This document shows positions 17,953 through 25,962 of a stretch of DNA of 64,000 nucleotides, in pieces; position 1 is the first letter of the stretch, and each line of letters begins with the position of its first letter. Position numbers and translations under genes: made by a program. The DNA is from JBCBWG01 sp038523925. GTDB lineage: Bacteria > Pseudomonadota > Alphaproteobacteria > Rhizobiales > Hyphomicrobiaceae. The stretch lies in assembly GCA_038523925.1 (NCBI GenBank), contig JBCBIY010000009.1, positions 53,942 to 117,941 of the forward strand, read 5' to 3'. The notes beneath the pieces were generated by a model. The model searched no databases. It was not told the DNA's origin and saw only the letters and a list, made by a program, of their open reading frames with translations.

Positions 17953-18422
17953 CCGCGCTGGTTGTCAGTCAATTCCGCAAGCCGCTTGCGTTCAGCTTCG
18001 CTCAAGTCGCCTTGAGATGCGGCCACGGCGGCGGGCCGGCTGCGTGCGCTGCGCAAGACGAGCCAGCCAACACCGGCAAGCAGGAGAACGGGCGCGAGCC
18101 ACAACAGGTAGGTGCGCGCGTTGAACTGCGGACGCAGCAGAACGAACTCACCGTAGCGCTGCACGAGGAACGTCTTGACCTCGGCGTCCGTGTCGCCGGC
18201 TGAAATCCGCTCGCGCACCTTGACGCGCAAATCCTTGGCGAGCAGCGCGTCGGAATCGTCAATCGACTGGTTCTGACAGACGAGGCATCGAAGCTCGGAC
18301 GACAGCGCGCGGGCGCGCGCCTCCAAGGCTGGATCAGGCAACCGCTCGGACGGCTCAATCGCAGCCGCCGGGAGCGCACTTAAGATCAAGACGGCCGCGA
18401 TCGCCGCGCGAATCACCTTCAT
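17949..18422 (-). CDS. ccmH: Cytochrome c-type biogenesis protein CcmH (CycL)
   Basis: 157 residues: signal peptide (1-21), the redox motif LRCLVCQNQ (Cys46, Cys49), and one transmembrane helix (about 108-124). It reduces apocytochrome c disulfides or holds the apoprotein for CcmF in the periplasm. Short CcmH without the fused TPR domain; the TPR function is supplied by the separate ccmI. The ATG overlaps the ccmF stop (ATGA). Confidence 0.95.
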   Translation of the reverse strand: MKVIRAAIAAVLILSALPAAAIEPSERLPDPALEARARALSSELRCLVCQNQSIDDSDALLAKDLRVKVRERISAGDTDAEVKTFLVQRYGEFVLLRPQFNARTYLLWLAPVLLLAGVGWLVLRSARSRPAAVAASQGDLSEAERKRLAELTDNQRG

Positions 18423-20401
18423 GCCGGAACATCCACGGGTTGCACCTTTGGCCGGCGCGGCGCCCCAATCCGCAGGCGGCGGTCCGACAACGACATCATG
18501 CCGCCGAGGAACATGATCAGCGCGCCGATCCAGATGAGCCGTACAAGCGGGTTGAAGTAAACGCGGACCGTGTAGCTCTGGCCGTCAGGCTGGCGGTCGC
18601 CGAGCACGGCGTACAGGTCGCCCAGCATGTCCGGGAGAATTCCGGCTTCAGACGTCGACTGCGCTGGCGCGGTATAGCGCCGTTTCTCAGGTGAGATCGT
18701 CGTCGTCGAGCCATTCCCGCGCGTCACCGTCATCGTCGCGCGTTCCATGGTGTAGTTTGGCCCTTGATCGGGTGCGGCGCCATCGAAGCGCACGGTATAG
18801 CCAGCAATTGAAACCGTCTGACCTGGCGCCATGACGTTGATGGTCTCGGCGCGATACGCCGACGTCGCGACGATGCCGACGGTCATCAGGCCAACACCGA
18901 AGTGCGCGATCGCCGTGCCGAAAGCTGACCGCGGAAGACCTTTGAAGCGGGCCCAGGCGACATGTGTCTCGACGTCGCCGAAGCGGGCGCGCGTCACGAG
19001 TTCGTAAACCGCGGCGAGCATGACCCAGAGCCCGAGGCCGAGACCGATCGGTGCGAGCCACGGCCCGCGGTAGAGCACGGAGTAGCTTGCGATGGTGATC
19101 AGGATCGCCATAGCTGCGACCGCGAAGAGCCGCTGCATCGCGGCTGCAAGATCACCCCGCTTCCAGGCGAGCATCGGCCCGAACGGGAGCGCGATCAAAA
19201 GCGGGATCATGAGCGCGCCGAACGTCAGGTCGAAGTACGGCTCACCGACGGAGATCTTCGCGCCTGTTATGGCCTCGAGGGCGAGCGGGTAGAGCGTGCC
19301 GATCAGAACGGTGGCGCAGCTCACCGTCAGCAGAACGTTATTGAGAACGAGGCTGCCTTCGCGACTGATCGGGCTGAAGATGCCGCCCTGGCGCAGCGAT
19401 GAGACGCGGGCTGCGAACAGCGCCAACGCCCCGCCGACGAACGCAATCAGGATTGCAAGGATCACGACGCCGCGTTCGGGATCGACCGCAAACGCGTGGA
19501 CCGACGTCAGGACACCGGAGCGCACCAGGAAGGCGCCCATCAACGACAGCGAGAACGTCAGGATCGCGAGCAGCACGGTCCAGATCTTCAACGCCTCGCG
19601 TTTTTCCATCACGAGCGCTGAATGGAGGAGTGCGGTGCCAGCGAGCCATGGCATGAATGACGCGTTCTCGACCGGATCCCAGAACCACCAGCCGCCCCAG
19701 CCAAGCTCATAGTAGGCCCAGTACGAGCCAAGCGCGATCCCAACGGTGAGGAACATCCAGGCGGCCAGCGTCCAAGGCCGCACCCAGCGCGCCCAGGCCG
19801 CATCAAGCCGGCCCTCAATCAGCGCTGCAATCGCGAACGAAAATGCGATCGAGAAGCCGACGTAGCCTGCATAAAGAAACGGCGGGTGGAACGCGAGGCC
19901 AGGGTCCTGAAGGATCGGATTGAGGCCGCTGCCTTCAAACGGGGCCGGGTCCATCCGCAAGAACGGGTTCGACGTGAAAACGATAAAGAGCCCGAAAGCG
20001 AGACCGATCGCACCCTGAACCGCGAGCACGTTCGCGCGCAGCCGCGTTGGCAGGTTCGTCCCAAACAGCGCGACCGCCAACCCGAACACCGCGAGCATGA
20101 GAACCCACAGCAGCATCGAGCCCTCATGGTTCCCCCAAACGCCGGTCACGCGATAGAGCAGCGGCTTGTCGGAATGCGAGTTGAGATAAACATTAGAGAC
20201 GGAGAAGTCGGAGGCGACATACGCGTAAGTCAGCGCGCCGAAAGAGATCGTCAGCAGCGCACATTGCGTGACCGCGCTCGGCCGCGCCGTCAGCATCAGG
20301 CGCTCGTCGTTGACGAGATGACCGATCAATGGCCCGCCCATCTGAAACGCCGCGACGGCGACCGACAGGATCAGCGCGAAATGTCCAAGCTCGACGATCA
20401 T
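18419..20401 (-). CDS. ccmF: Heme lyase CcmF (cytochrome c maturation)
   Basis: 660 residues with about 14-15 transmembrane helices. The tryptophan-rich heme-handling motif WGGWWFWDPVENASF is present, with the surrounding histidines of the family. CcmF ligates heme delivered by CcmE to apocytochrome c in the inner membrane/periplasm. Length and architecture match CcmF rather than NrfE by context. It begins 4 nt after the ccmE stop and overlaps ccmH by 4 nt, so ccmI-E-F-H is one transcription unit in the rhizobial cycHJKL order. Confidence 0.97.
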   Translation of the reverse strand: MIVELGHFALILSVAVAAFQMGGPLIGHLVNDERLMLTARPSAVTQCALLTISFGALTYAYVASDFSVSNVYLNSHSDKPLLYRVTGVWGNHEGSMLLWVLMLAVFGLAVALFGTNLPTRLRANVLAVQGAIGLAFGLFIVFTSNPFLRMDPAPFEGSGLNPILQDPGLAFHPPFLYAGYVGFSIAFSFAIAALIEGRLDAAWARWVRPWTLAAWMFLTVGIALGSYWAYYELGWGGWWFWDPVENASFMPWLAGTALLHSALVMEKREALKIWTVLLAILTFSLSLMGAFLVRSGVLTSVHAFAVDPERGVVILAILIAFVGGALALFAARVSSLRQGGIFSPISREGSLVLNNVLLTVSCATVLIGTLYPLALEAITGAKISVGEPYFDLTFGALMIPLLIALPFGPMLAWKRGDLAAAMQRLFAVAAMAILITIASYSVLYRGPWLAPIGLGLGLWVMLAAVYELVTRARFGDVETHVAWARFKGLPRSAFGTAIAHFGVGLMTVGIVATSAYRAETINVMAPGQTVSIAGYTVRFDGAAPDQGPNYTMERATMTVTRGNGSTTTISPEKRRYTAPAQSTSEAGILPDMLGDLYAVLGDRQPDGQSYTVRVYFNPLVRLIWIGALIMFLGGMMSLSDRRLRIGAPRRPKVQPVDVPA

Positions 20402-20405
20402 GGGC

Positions 20406-20885
20406 TCACTCTGATGCGGCTGTTGGAGAACTGCCGGTCTTATGCGTTGCGCCGGGCCCGAGCTTTACGCCACGTTCTTTGAGAGCTGCGGCGACTTCAG
20501 GCGGCATGTAATTCTCATCGTGCCGGGCGAGCACGGTGTCTGCGGTGAACGCACCCGACGGGTCGAGGCGGCCTTCGGCGACGACGCCCTGCCCCTCGCG
20601 GAAAAGATCAGGGAGAATGCCTTCGTATGACACCGGTACCGTCTTGAGCGTATCGGTGACACCAAAGCGGATCTTTGCGCCCTCGCCGCGGACGACGGAG
20701 CCTTCAGCAACCAGACCGCCGATCCGGATGCGCTGGCCTGGCGCGACACCCTTCTCTTCAATGTCGCTTGGCGCATAAAAGAAAACGATCGTATCGCGCA
20801 TGGCGAGCAGCACGAGCCCGCTCGCGATCGTCAAGGTGATGACCGCTGCGATGATCAGAAATCCGCGTCGTTGCTTCCGGGTCAT
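20406..20885 (-). CDS. ccmE: Heme chaperone CcmE
   Basis: 159 residues. N-terminal membrane anchor (about 8-28) and a periplasmic beta-barrel domain; the heme-attaching histidine is His122 in LARHDENYMPPE, the signature of HXXXY CcmE. It carries heme from CcmABCD to CcmF. Genes ccmABCD/G are not in the window. It starts 39 nt after ccmI. Confidence 0.97.
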   Translation of the reverse strand: MTRKQRRGFLIIAAVITLTIASGLVLLAMRDTIVFFYAPSDIEEKGVAPGQRIRIGGLVAEGSVVRGEGAKIRFGVTDTLKTVPVSYEGILPDLFREGQGVVAEGRLDPSGAFTADTVLARHDENYMPPEVAAALKERGVKLGPGATHKTGSSPTAASE

Positions 20886-20924
20886 GAGATGGCGTTCGGT
20901 GAGGTCATTGGGCGCGGCTGGTGG

Positions 20925-22061
20925 CTAGGACTTAACGAGCCCGAGGGCGCGCGCGGATTTCTTGATTGCATCGAGCGCATCGGCGTTCTCTGAAAGCGCT
21001 GCCTGAGCACGTGAGAGAACGCTTGCGGCTTTCTCACGATCCCCAAGCACCATGTAGGCGCGCATCAGCCGCTTCCAGCCATCGAGGTCCGTGCTTGTCG
21101 TACCAAGCCGCTCATCGAGCCCGGCGACCATGTTCCGGATCATCGCCATCTGCGCGTCGGGGGGGAGCGCTTCAGCGGCCTTCACGTCGTCTGCATTCGG
21201 GCCGGCCGCCTGCGCGACACGCTGCCGGGCCGCAATTGCCGCAAGCCGCTCCTCAACCGCGTTGCGCCCGCGCGTGCCCGGCTGGGTCTTTTCCCTGAGT
21301 CTTTCAAAGGCGGACTTCGCAGCATCGAAATCGCCGCGCTGCTCGTTTGCAATCGCGATCCAGAACGCGGCGTCGAACCGGTTGGGTTCCGCTTTGGCGA
21401 CAGATTGATAGAGCGCCAGCGCTCGGTCTCCGACGACACCGCGGTCGCGCGCCACAAGGGCGTCAGCCAGCCCCTTCTCGCGCACGGGCGACGCGCTGTT
21501 GAGTTTGATCGCGCGATCGAATGCGGCAACGGCATCGGGATAGCGCCCAAGCCGAATGTAGAGCGGGGCGAGCAGATCCCAGCCGCGGGCATCGTCCGGC
21601 CGCTTCTGAAGGGTGGCTTCGAGGCGCTGCACAAGCTGCGGCAGGGTTAACTGATCGAGGGGAATTTGGAGGCGGGCGGCGCGCGGCTGATCCGGCGTCT
21701 GCGGCGCGCCGAGCGGCAGGTAAGACGCAAGTGTAGCGATCGGGATAAATGCAGCGGCGGCGAACGCGGCTATGGCGCGGATGCGAGAGCCCTTAGGCGA
21801 GGCATCGACGCCATCACTACCGCTGGCATCGGCCTTCAGCAGTCGGCGGGAAACCTCGACGCGCGCTGACTTCGCCTCAGCCTCCGCGATGATGCCCCGC
21901 GCTTCATCGGCGTCGATCTCGCGGAGCTGATCCCGGTAGACGTTAAGGTCAGCGTCGCGGCGGCGGGTCACAGCGCGGCGGCCACCATCGCGGAGCAGCG
22001 GCCACGTGATGGCAACGACTGTGATCGCAGTCAGGACAGCGGCGGCGAAGAAAAAGCTCAT
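20925..22061 (-). CDS. ccmI: Cytochrome c biogenesis protein CcmI (CycH), TPR protein
   Basis: 378 residues from ATG 22061; a TTG further upstream at 22097 is possible but the hydrophobic MSFFFAAAVLTAITVVAI opens at this ATG. Two N-terminal transmembrane helices (about 1-22 and 85-105) flank a cytoplasmic loop with VYRDQLREIDAD, the CcmI hallmark, then TPR repeats from about residue 130 (e.g. GWDLLAPLYIRLGRYPDAVAAF). It is the apocytochrome chaperone of the heme ligation complex. First gene of the ccmIEFH operon, about 95 bp after the feuQ-like gene. Confidence 0.95.
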   Translation of the reverse strand: MSFFFAAAVLTAITVVAITWPLLRDGGRRAVTRRRDADLNVYRDQLREIDADEARGIIAEAEAKSARVEVSRRLLKADASGSDGVDASPKGSRIRAIAAFAAAAFIPIATLASYLPLGAPQTPDQPRAARLQIPLDQLTLPQLVQRLEATLQKRPDDARGWDLLAPLYIRLGRYPDAVAAFDRAIKLNSASPVREKGLADALVARDRGVVGDRALALYQSVAKAEPNRFDAAFWIAIANEQRGDFDAAKSAFERLREKTQPGTRGRNAVEERLAAIAARQRVAQAAGPNADDVKAAEALPPDAQMAMIRNMVAGLDERLGTTSTDLDGWKRLMRAYMVLGDREKAASVLSRAQAALSENADALDAIKKSARALGLVKS

Positions 22062-22154
22062 TGCTCGCGATATCAGAGCCTCGAGGCGAAAGGTCAATCC
22101 GGCGGCTGTGCGGCAGTTGGCGCAAGCGCTCCGGTTTGCCCCGGCGGTGTCATC

Positions 22155-23537
22155 CTAACTGCCCGGTAACAAAAGCTCCGCCCTGAGGCCACCTGATGGC
22201 GCGCGGCTCAAGGTAAACGATCCGCGATAGAGGCCGGCCAGATCGTTCACAATCGACAAGCCAAGGCCGGAGCCGGGCTTGCTTTCATCGAGCCGCTTGC
22301 CCCGTTTGACGATTTCGGCGCACTGCGCATCCGTTAAGCCCGGGCCGTTGTCGTCGATGGTCAGCTTGATGCGCGACTCGCCCGTCGTCGCTTTCGAGAT
22401 CCGTTTGGCCTTCATGACGACTTTGTCCTGCGACCACTTGCACGCATTGTCCATGAGATTGCCAAGCAGCTCTTCGAGGTCCTGCTTCTCACCGCGGAAC
22501 CGAAGTCCCGGTGGAATGTCGACGGTGAGCTCGACGCCCTTGTCCTGATAGATCCGTGACAATGCGCGCTGCAAGGCCTCGGCAACGGGCTTCACCTCAG
22601 TCACGCGACCAATGGTGGTCACCCCCGCCGCCATGCGTGCGCGGTCGAGGTAGTGGCCAATCAGCGTCCGCATGAGTTCCGCTTGCTCTGCAACTTTTGC
22701 AGAGAACGGCGTCTTCATGTCGGCGGCCTCGTTCGTAATGACCGCGAGCGGCGTCTTAAGCCCGTGTGCCAGGTTGCCGACCTGCGTCCGCGCGCGGTCG
22801 ATAATTTCCTGATTGGATTGGATGAGTGCGTTGAGCTCGGTTTGAAGGGGCTCAATTTCAGTTGGCAGATCACCCTGCAAGCGTTCGACCTCGCCGGATC
22901 GAATCTCAGCAAGACCGACGCCGATCTGGCGCAGCGGCTTCAGGCCAAAGCGCACCTGCAGGAAGGTCATCGCGATGAAGGCGAGCCCGGCAAGTGCGAG
23001 TGCTGCGGCAAGCAGCGTCCGGAAGCCGGAACTCTTGGCGGTGACCCAGTCGAGCGGGCCGGCCACAATAAACGCGTAGGCCGGGCCGGTCTCTTCAGGA
23101 CCCACGCGATGGACGAGCTGCGCGATCCGGATCGGCCGGTCGTTGGGCGCCTTGCCGTCAGACCAGCGAATGCCCTCGACGTCGGGATCGATATCGCTTT
23201 TGACGGGCGCCACCGGAATGCGCCCCGTCGCAAGCGACCCCGACACAAGCGTCTTGCCGATGTTTTCTTCGAGCGGCGCGATCTGCCAGTACCAGCCTGA
23301 CTCGTTGATCTCGAAGAGCGCTTCGCCAACGTTGGTCGGGCGATCCGGAACGGCGCCGCCGCTTGCGGTACTGTCTGCGAGAACCACGTAAAGAAACGTC
23401 TTGATGCGGCTGTCGAAGTCGGACCGGACTTCGCGGGTGTAGATCGTGAAGATCAAGAGCCCGGCGAGCGGGAGTACGATCGCGGCCCAAAGAGCCGCGG
23501 TCATAAACAGGCGAAAGGCGAGTGAGTTAAGACGCAT
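22155..23537 (-). CDS. feuQ: PhoQ/FeuQ-like sensor histidine kinase
   Basis: 460 residues: TM1 (about 12-33), periplasmic sensor region to about 170, TM2 (172-192), HAMP-like region, HisKA with GNLAHGLKTPLAV (His258), then GNLMDNACKW (N box), DDNGPGL and GSGLGLSIV. It overlaps the upstream regulator gene by 11 nt. Its place beside ccmI matches the rhizobial feuPQ-cycHJKL neighbourhood known from iron-uptake and cyclic-glucan work, which is why I use the symbol; a generic PhoQ-like kinase is the alternative. Regulated targets cannot be read here. Confidence 0.82.
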   Translation of the reverse strand: MRLNSLAFRLFMTAALWAAIVLPLAGLLIFTIYTREVRSDFDSRIKTFLYVVLADSTASGGAVPDRPTNVGEALFEINESGWYWQIAPLEENIGKTLVSGSLATGRIPVAPVKSDIDPDVEGIRWSDGKAPNDRPIRIAQLVHRVGPEETGPAYAFIVAGPLDWVTAKSSGFRTLLAAALALAGLAFIAMTFLQVRFGLKPLRQIGVGLAEIRSGEVERLQGDLPTEIEPLQTELNALIQSNQEIIDRARTQVGNLAHGLKTPLAVITNEAADMKTPFSAKVAEQAELMRTLIGHYLDRARMAAGVTTIGRVTEVKPVAEALQRALSRIYQDKGVELTVDIPPGLRFRGEKQDLEELLGNLMDNACKWSQDKVVMKAKRISKATTGESRIKLTIDDNGPGLTDAQCAEIVKRGKRLDESKPGSGLGLSIVNDLAGLYRGSFTLSRAPSGGLRAELLLPGS

Positions 23538-24198
23538 CGCCGTCGGCGCTCAGGCGATAGCCGAGACCGCGGACCGTGTGAATCAAGTCCGCCGGAATCT
23601 TCTTGCGCAGGCGGCCGATGAACACTTCGATCGTGTTGGAATCGCGATCGAAGTCCTGGTCGTAGAGATGCTCGACGAGTTCGATGCGCGACACGATGCG
23701 ATCGTTGTGATGCATGAGATACGCGAGCAACCGGTACTCATGCGATGTGAGTTTGATCGCCTGCCCGTTGCACGTCACGCGCGCTGACTTGGTGTCGAGC
23801 ACGACCGGCCCGCATTCAATCTCACTACGGGCGTGCCCTGCGGCCCGCCGGACTTGAGCGCGCACCCGCGCCAGCAACTCTTCCATATGGAAGGGTTTTG
23901 CAAGATAGTCGTCAGCGCCCGCATCCATCCCGGCGACCTTATCGCTCCACCGGTCGCGGGCAGTCAGAATGATGACCGGCATTTTCCGATCCGCGCGCCG
24001 CCACTGCTCGAGCACGCTGATGCCATCCATCTTCGGCAAGCCAAGGTCGAGGATCACGCAGTCGTAAGGCTCCGTGTCGCCGAGGAAGTGGCCCTCCTCG
24101 CCGTCGAAAGCACTGTCGACGGCAAAGCCGGCATCGGTCAGCGCAGTCTTGAGCTGACGGTTCAGGTCCGGTTCGTCTTCGACAACAAGGGCGCGCAC
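23527..24198 (-). CDS. feuP: FeuP-like OmpR-family response regulator
   Basis: 223 residues starting with GTG at 24198. Receiver with VVEDE (residues 5-9), phosphoacceptor Asp51 (VILDLGLPKMDG), T in ILTARD and K in LAKPFHMEEL; C-terminal winged helix ending IHTVRGLGYRLS. It is co-transcribed with the kinase (11-nt overlap). Identification as FeuP rests on adjacency to the ccm/cyc operon and PhoP-like sequence; other PhoP-like regulators would look the same. Confidence 0.82.
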   Translation of the reverse strand: MRALVVEDEPDLNRQLKTALTDAGFAVDSAFDGEEGHFLGDTEPYDCVILDLGLPKMDGISVLEQWRRADRKMPVIILTARDRWSDKVAGMDAGADDYLAKPFHMEELLARVRAQVRRAAGHARSEIECGPVVLDTKSARVTCNGQAIKLTSHEYRLLAYLMHHNDRIVSRIELVEHLYDQDFDRDSNTIEVFIGRLRKKIPADLIHTVRGLGYRLSADGDAS

Positions 24199-24231
24199 GG
24201 GCTTGCCTCCCTGGCTCTGCTTCTCTCGCTT

Positions 24232-24561
24232 TTAGCGGCGTTTGGGTGTCTGGCCAAATGGCTTGCGCGCGTTCACGGTCTCGGTCTTCAGCCGGCCGCG
24301 TTTATCACGCAGCACGACCCGGTAGACGAACGCGCCGTCGACCCGGCACAGCGTCGATTTCACGATCCTGTCGTTGCCCACGGCGCGGGCCGCATCGCTC
24401 AGGCTTGCGACGCCGGCGAGCTTTTCGCGCGCAACAATTTGCGAGGCGGCCGCCCAATCCTTCACGCACTTAAAGCGGGAATCGGCCGACGCTGGCGCCG
24501 GCGTTAGCGTCGCCGCAGCCAAAACTGCGATGGCTGCGAGAATGGGTGACCTCTTTATCAT
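24232..24561 (-). CDS. Small periplasmic PepSY-like protein, candidate FeuN-type modulator
   Basis: 109 residues with a clear signal peptide (MIKRSPILAAIAVLAAATLTP, cleavage near ASA-DS). The mature part has two cysteines (FKCVKD, STLCRVDG) and ends in YRVVLRDKRGRLKTETVNA, which resembles a PepSY-type hairpin. It lies 33 nt upstream of the feuP-like gene in the same direction. In Sinorhizobium a small periplasmic protein, FeuN, restrains FeuQ; position, size and export fit that role, but I cannot demonstrate homology by reading alone. Confidence 0.7.
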   Translation of the reverse strand: MIKRSPILAAIAVLAAATLTPAPASADSRFKCVKDWAAASQIVAREKLAGVASLSDAARAVGNDRIVKSTLCRVDGAFVYRVVLRDKRGRLKTETVNARKPFGQTPKRR

Positions 24562-24625
24562 GTCGGCGACGATAGAAAGGCGCCGCTGAACTCAACGTGA
24601 ATGTGCGCGCGAGCGGATGGACCAC

Positions 24626-25933
24626 CTATCCGTGCAAGCGGGTTGAAGCGCGCATGCGGCCAAACACCGTCAGCAGGACGCCGGAGATTCCGCCGAGCGC
24701 TTGCAGGATCTGGATGACGTGCGCGCCGATCTGTTCGACCATCGCCGCACTCAACGACAATCCGACGAAGGGGCCGACGATTGGAAGTACGGTCGAGAGC
24801 GTCGTGATGAAGGCGCCCCACAGCGTGATGGACTGCGCCCACCACTTTTCGCCGAGCGGCTTTGGGTCGGCGTTGGTCGAATGGGTACTCATGGGGGAGG
24901 TCCTTGGTGTCTTGAGGGTTGAGGGGGGCGCTTGCGGGCTTGATGCGGACGCCTGAGCGAGCGCCGCTTTGCGGCTCGCAGCAACGCGATTGAGCCAGCC
25001 GCGTCCAAAGCGCCAGAAGTGATGGAGGGCGCGGTAGCGGCGCTCGCGCGCATCTGCGTAGGCGCGGATCAGAGGTGCGACATCTGCAGACAAGATTGCG
25101 CCCATCGTGATGGGTCCGATCTCGCCATCGACGCTGACGCCGACAGCGCGCTGCAACAGCCGCGCGGCACCGCGCACGCCATGGTTCACGGAGGCATCGA
25201 AGTGCATCAGGTCGAGGCCGGCGGGCATTTCGCCAGCGCGGCTTGGGCGCCAGTAGAAGACGCGATAGATCGCGCGGACTTCACGCTCGCGAATAGCCTT
25301 GAGCGCGCCAACAAGCTCGGCCCGCGATCCACTGTTGAGCGTCCACTTTCGGTAGCGGGCGAGCGTCGCAAGCGTGATGCCTTGGTTGGTCGGGCCGCCC
25401 GGGTCGTACCGGTCGTTGGTGTAGCCGCCTTCCATCTTGAGGACGTGGGCCAGCGCTGTTGCGAACGCGTCGTTATCGTCGCCAGGCACAGCCTCATCGA
25501 CATCGACGCTGCCGCCGACACGGCGAACGCCAAGCAGACGGCTTGCTGCAAATCCCGCGACCGTCACCGCGTCGGACTGGTTGCCGCCAAGCAGAAACAG
25601 TCTCTCGCGTGTGCGGCCGACGTAGAAACCGACATGGCCCGCGGTCGGGCTCGCACCGCGCCGCAGGACGACGATGTCGCCGGGCCGCGGATCGTCTGCA
25701 GCCTCGCCGTAGTCGAGGTATGATCGCGCGCGGAGGGATCCGGTCGACGGCAAGCCTGCACGCGCCAGGCACGCGCCAACGAATGCCGCACACCAGGGCA
25801 CCGCATCGTCCTTAATCTGCGCATGACCCGCGTCGCGATAGAGCGCCGCAACACGTGCATTCGTCTGCCGACCAGAGGCTTCGGCCACTCCATAGAGCGC
25901 CCACGCCTCGGCCATCCATGCCGGCTGGTTCAT
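24626..25933 (-). CDS. GTA lysis protein: TIGR02594/CHAP-like domain, GH108 muramidase and C-terminal holin-like segment
   Basis: 435 residues from ATG 25933 (ribosome site GGTGAG about 6 nt upstream). Residues 1-140 form a TIGR02594 peptidase-like domain with Cys48 (PWCAAFVG) and His100 (AGHVGFYVG). Residues about 155-245 are glycosyl hydrolase 108, with Glu168 in KMEGGYTNDRYDPGGPTN, followed by a peptidoglycan-binding part (HFDASVNHGV; VDGEIGP). A low-complexity linker (about 321-347) leads into a holin-like segment with two hydrophobic helices (about 366-392 and 405-428). An internal ATG at 24892 has its own ribosome site. Last gene of the GTA cluster, 29 nt after the tail-fibre gene; in Rhodobacter GTA, endolysin and holin are separate and unlinked. 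Confidence 0.85.
   Translation of the reverse strand: MNQPAWMAEAWALYGVAEASGRQTNARVAALYRDAGHAQIKDDAVPWCAAFVGACLARAGLPSTGSLRARSYLDYGEAADDPRPGDIVVLRRGASPTAGHVGFYVGRTRERLFLLGGNQSDAVTVAGFAASRLLGVRRVGGSVDVDEAVPGDDNDAFATALAHVLKMEGGYTNDRYDPGGPTNQGITLATLARYRKWTLNSGSRAELVGALKAIREREVRAIYRVFYWRPSRAGEMPAGLDLMHFDASVNHGVRGAARLLQRAVGVSVDGEIGPITMGAILSADVAPLIRAYADARERRYRALHHFWRFGRGWLNRVAASRKAALAQASASSPQAPPSTLKTPRTSPMSTHSTNADPKPLGEKWWAQSITLWGAFITTLSTVLPIVGPFVGLSLSAAMVEQIGAHVIQILQALGGISGVLLTVFGRMRASTRLHG
24893..24905 (-). promoter_or_regulatory. Internal ribosome-binding site for a separate holin product
   Basis: On the minus strand AAGGA (complement of 24901-24905) sits 8 nt before an in-frame ATG (24892) inside the lysis gene. 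Translation from here would give an 88-residue protein (24626-24892) beginning MSTHSTNADPKPLGEKWW with two hydrophobic helices, the size of a small holin. Confidence 0.55.
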
Positions 25934-25962
25934 TGTCTCACCGATGTTTGAATCTGGCGCGC

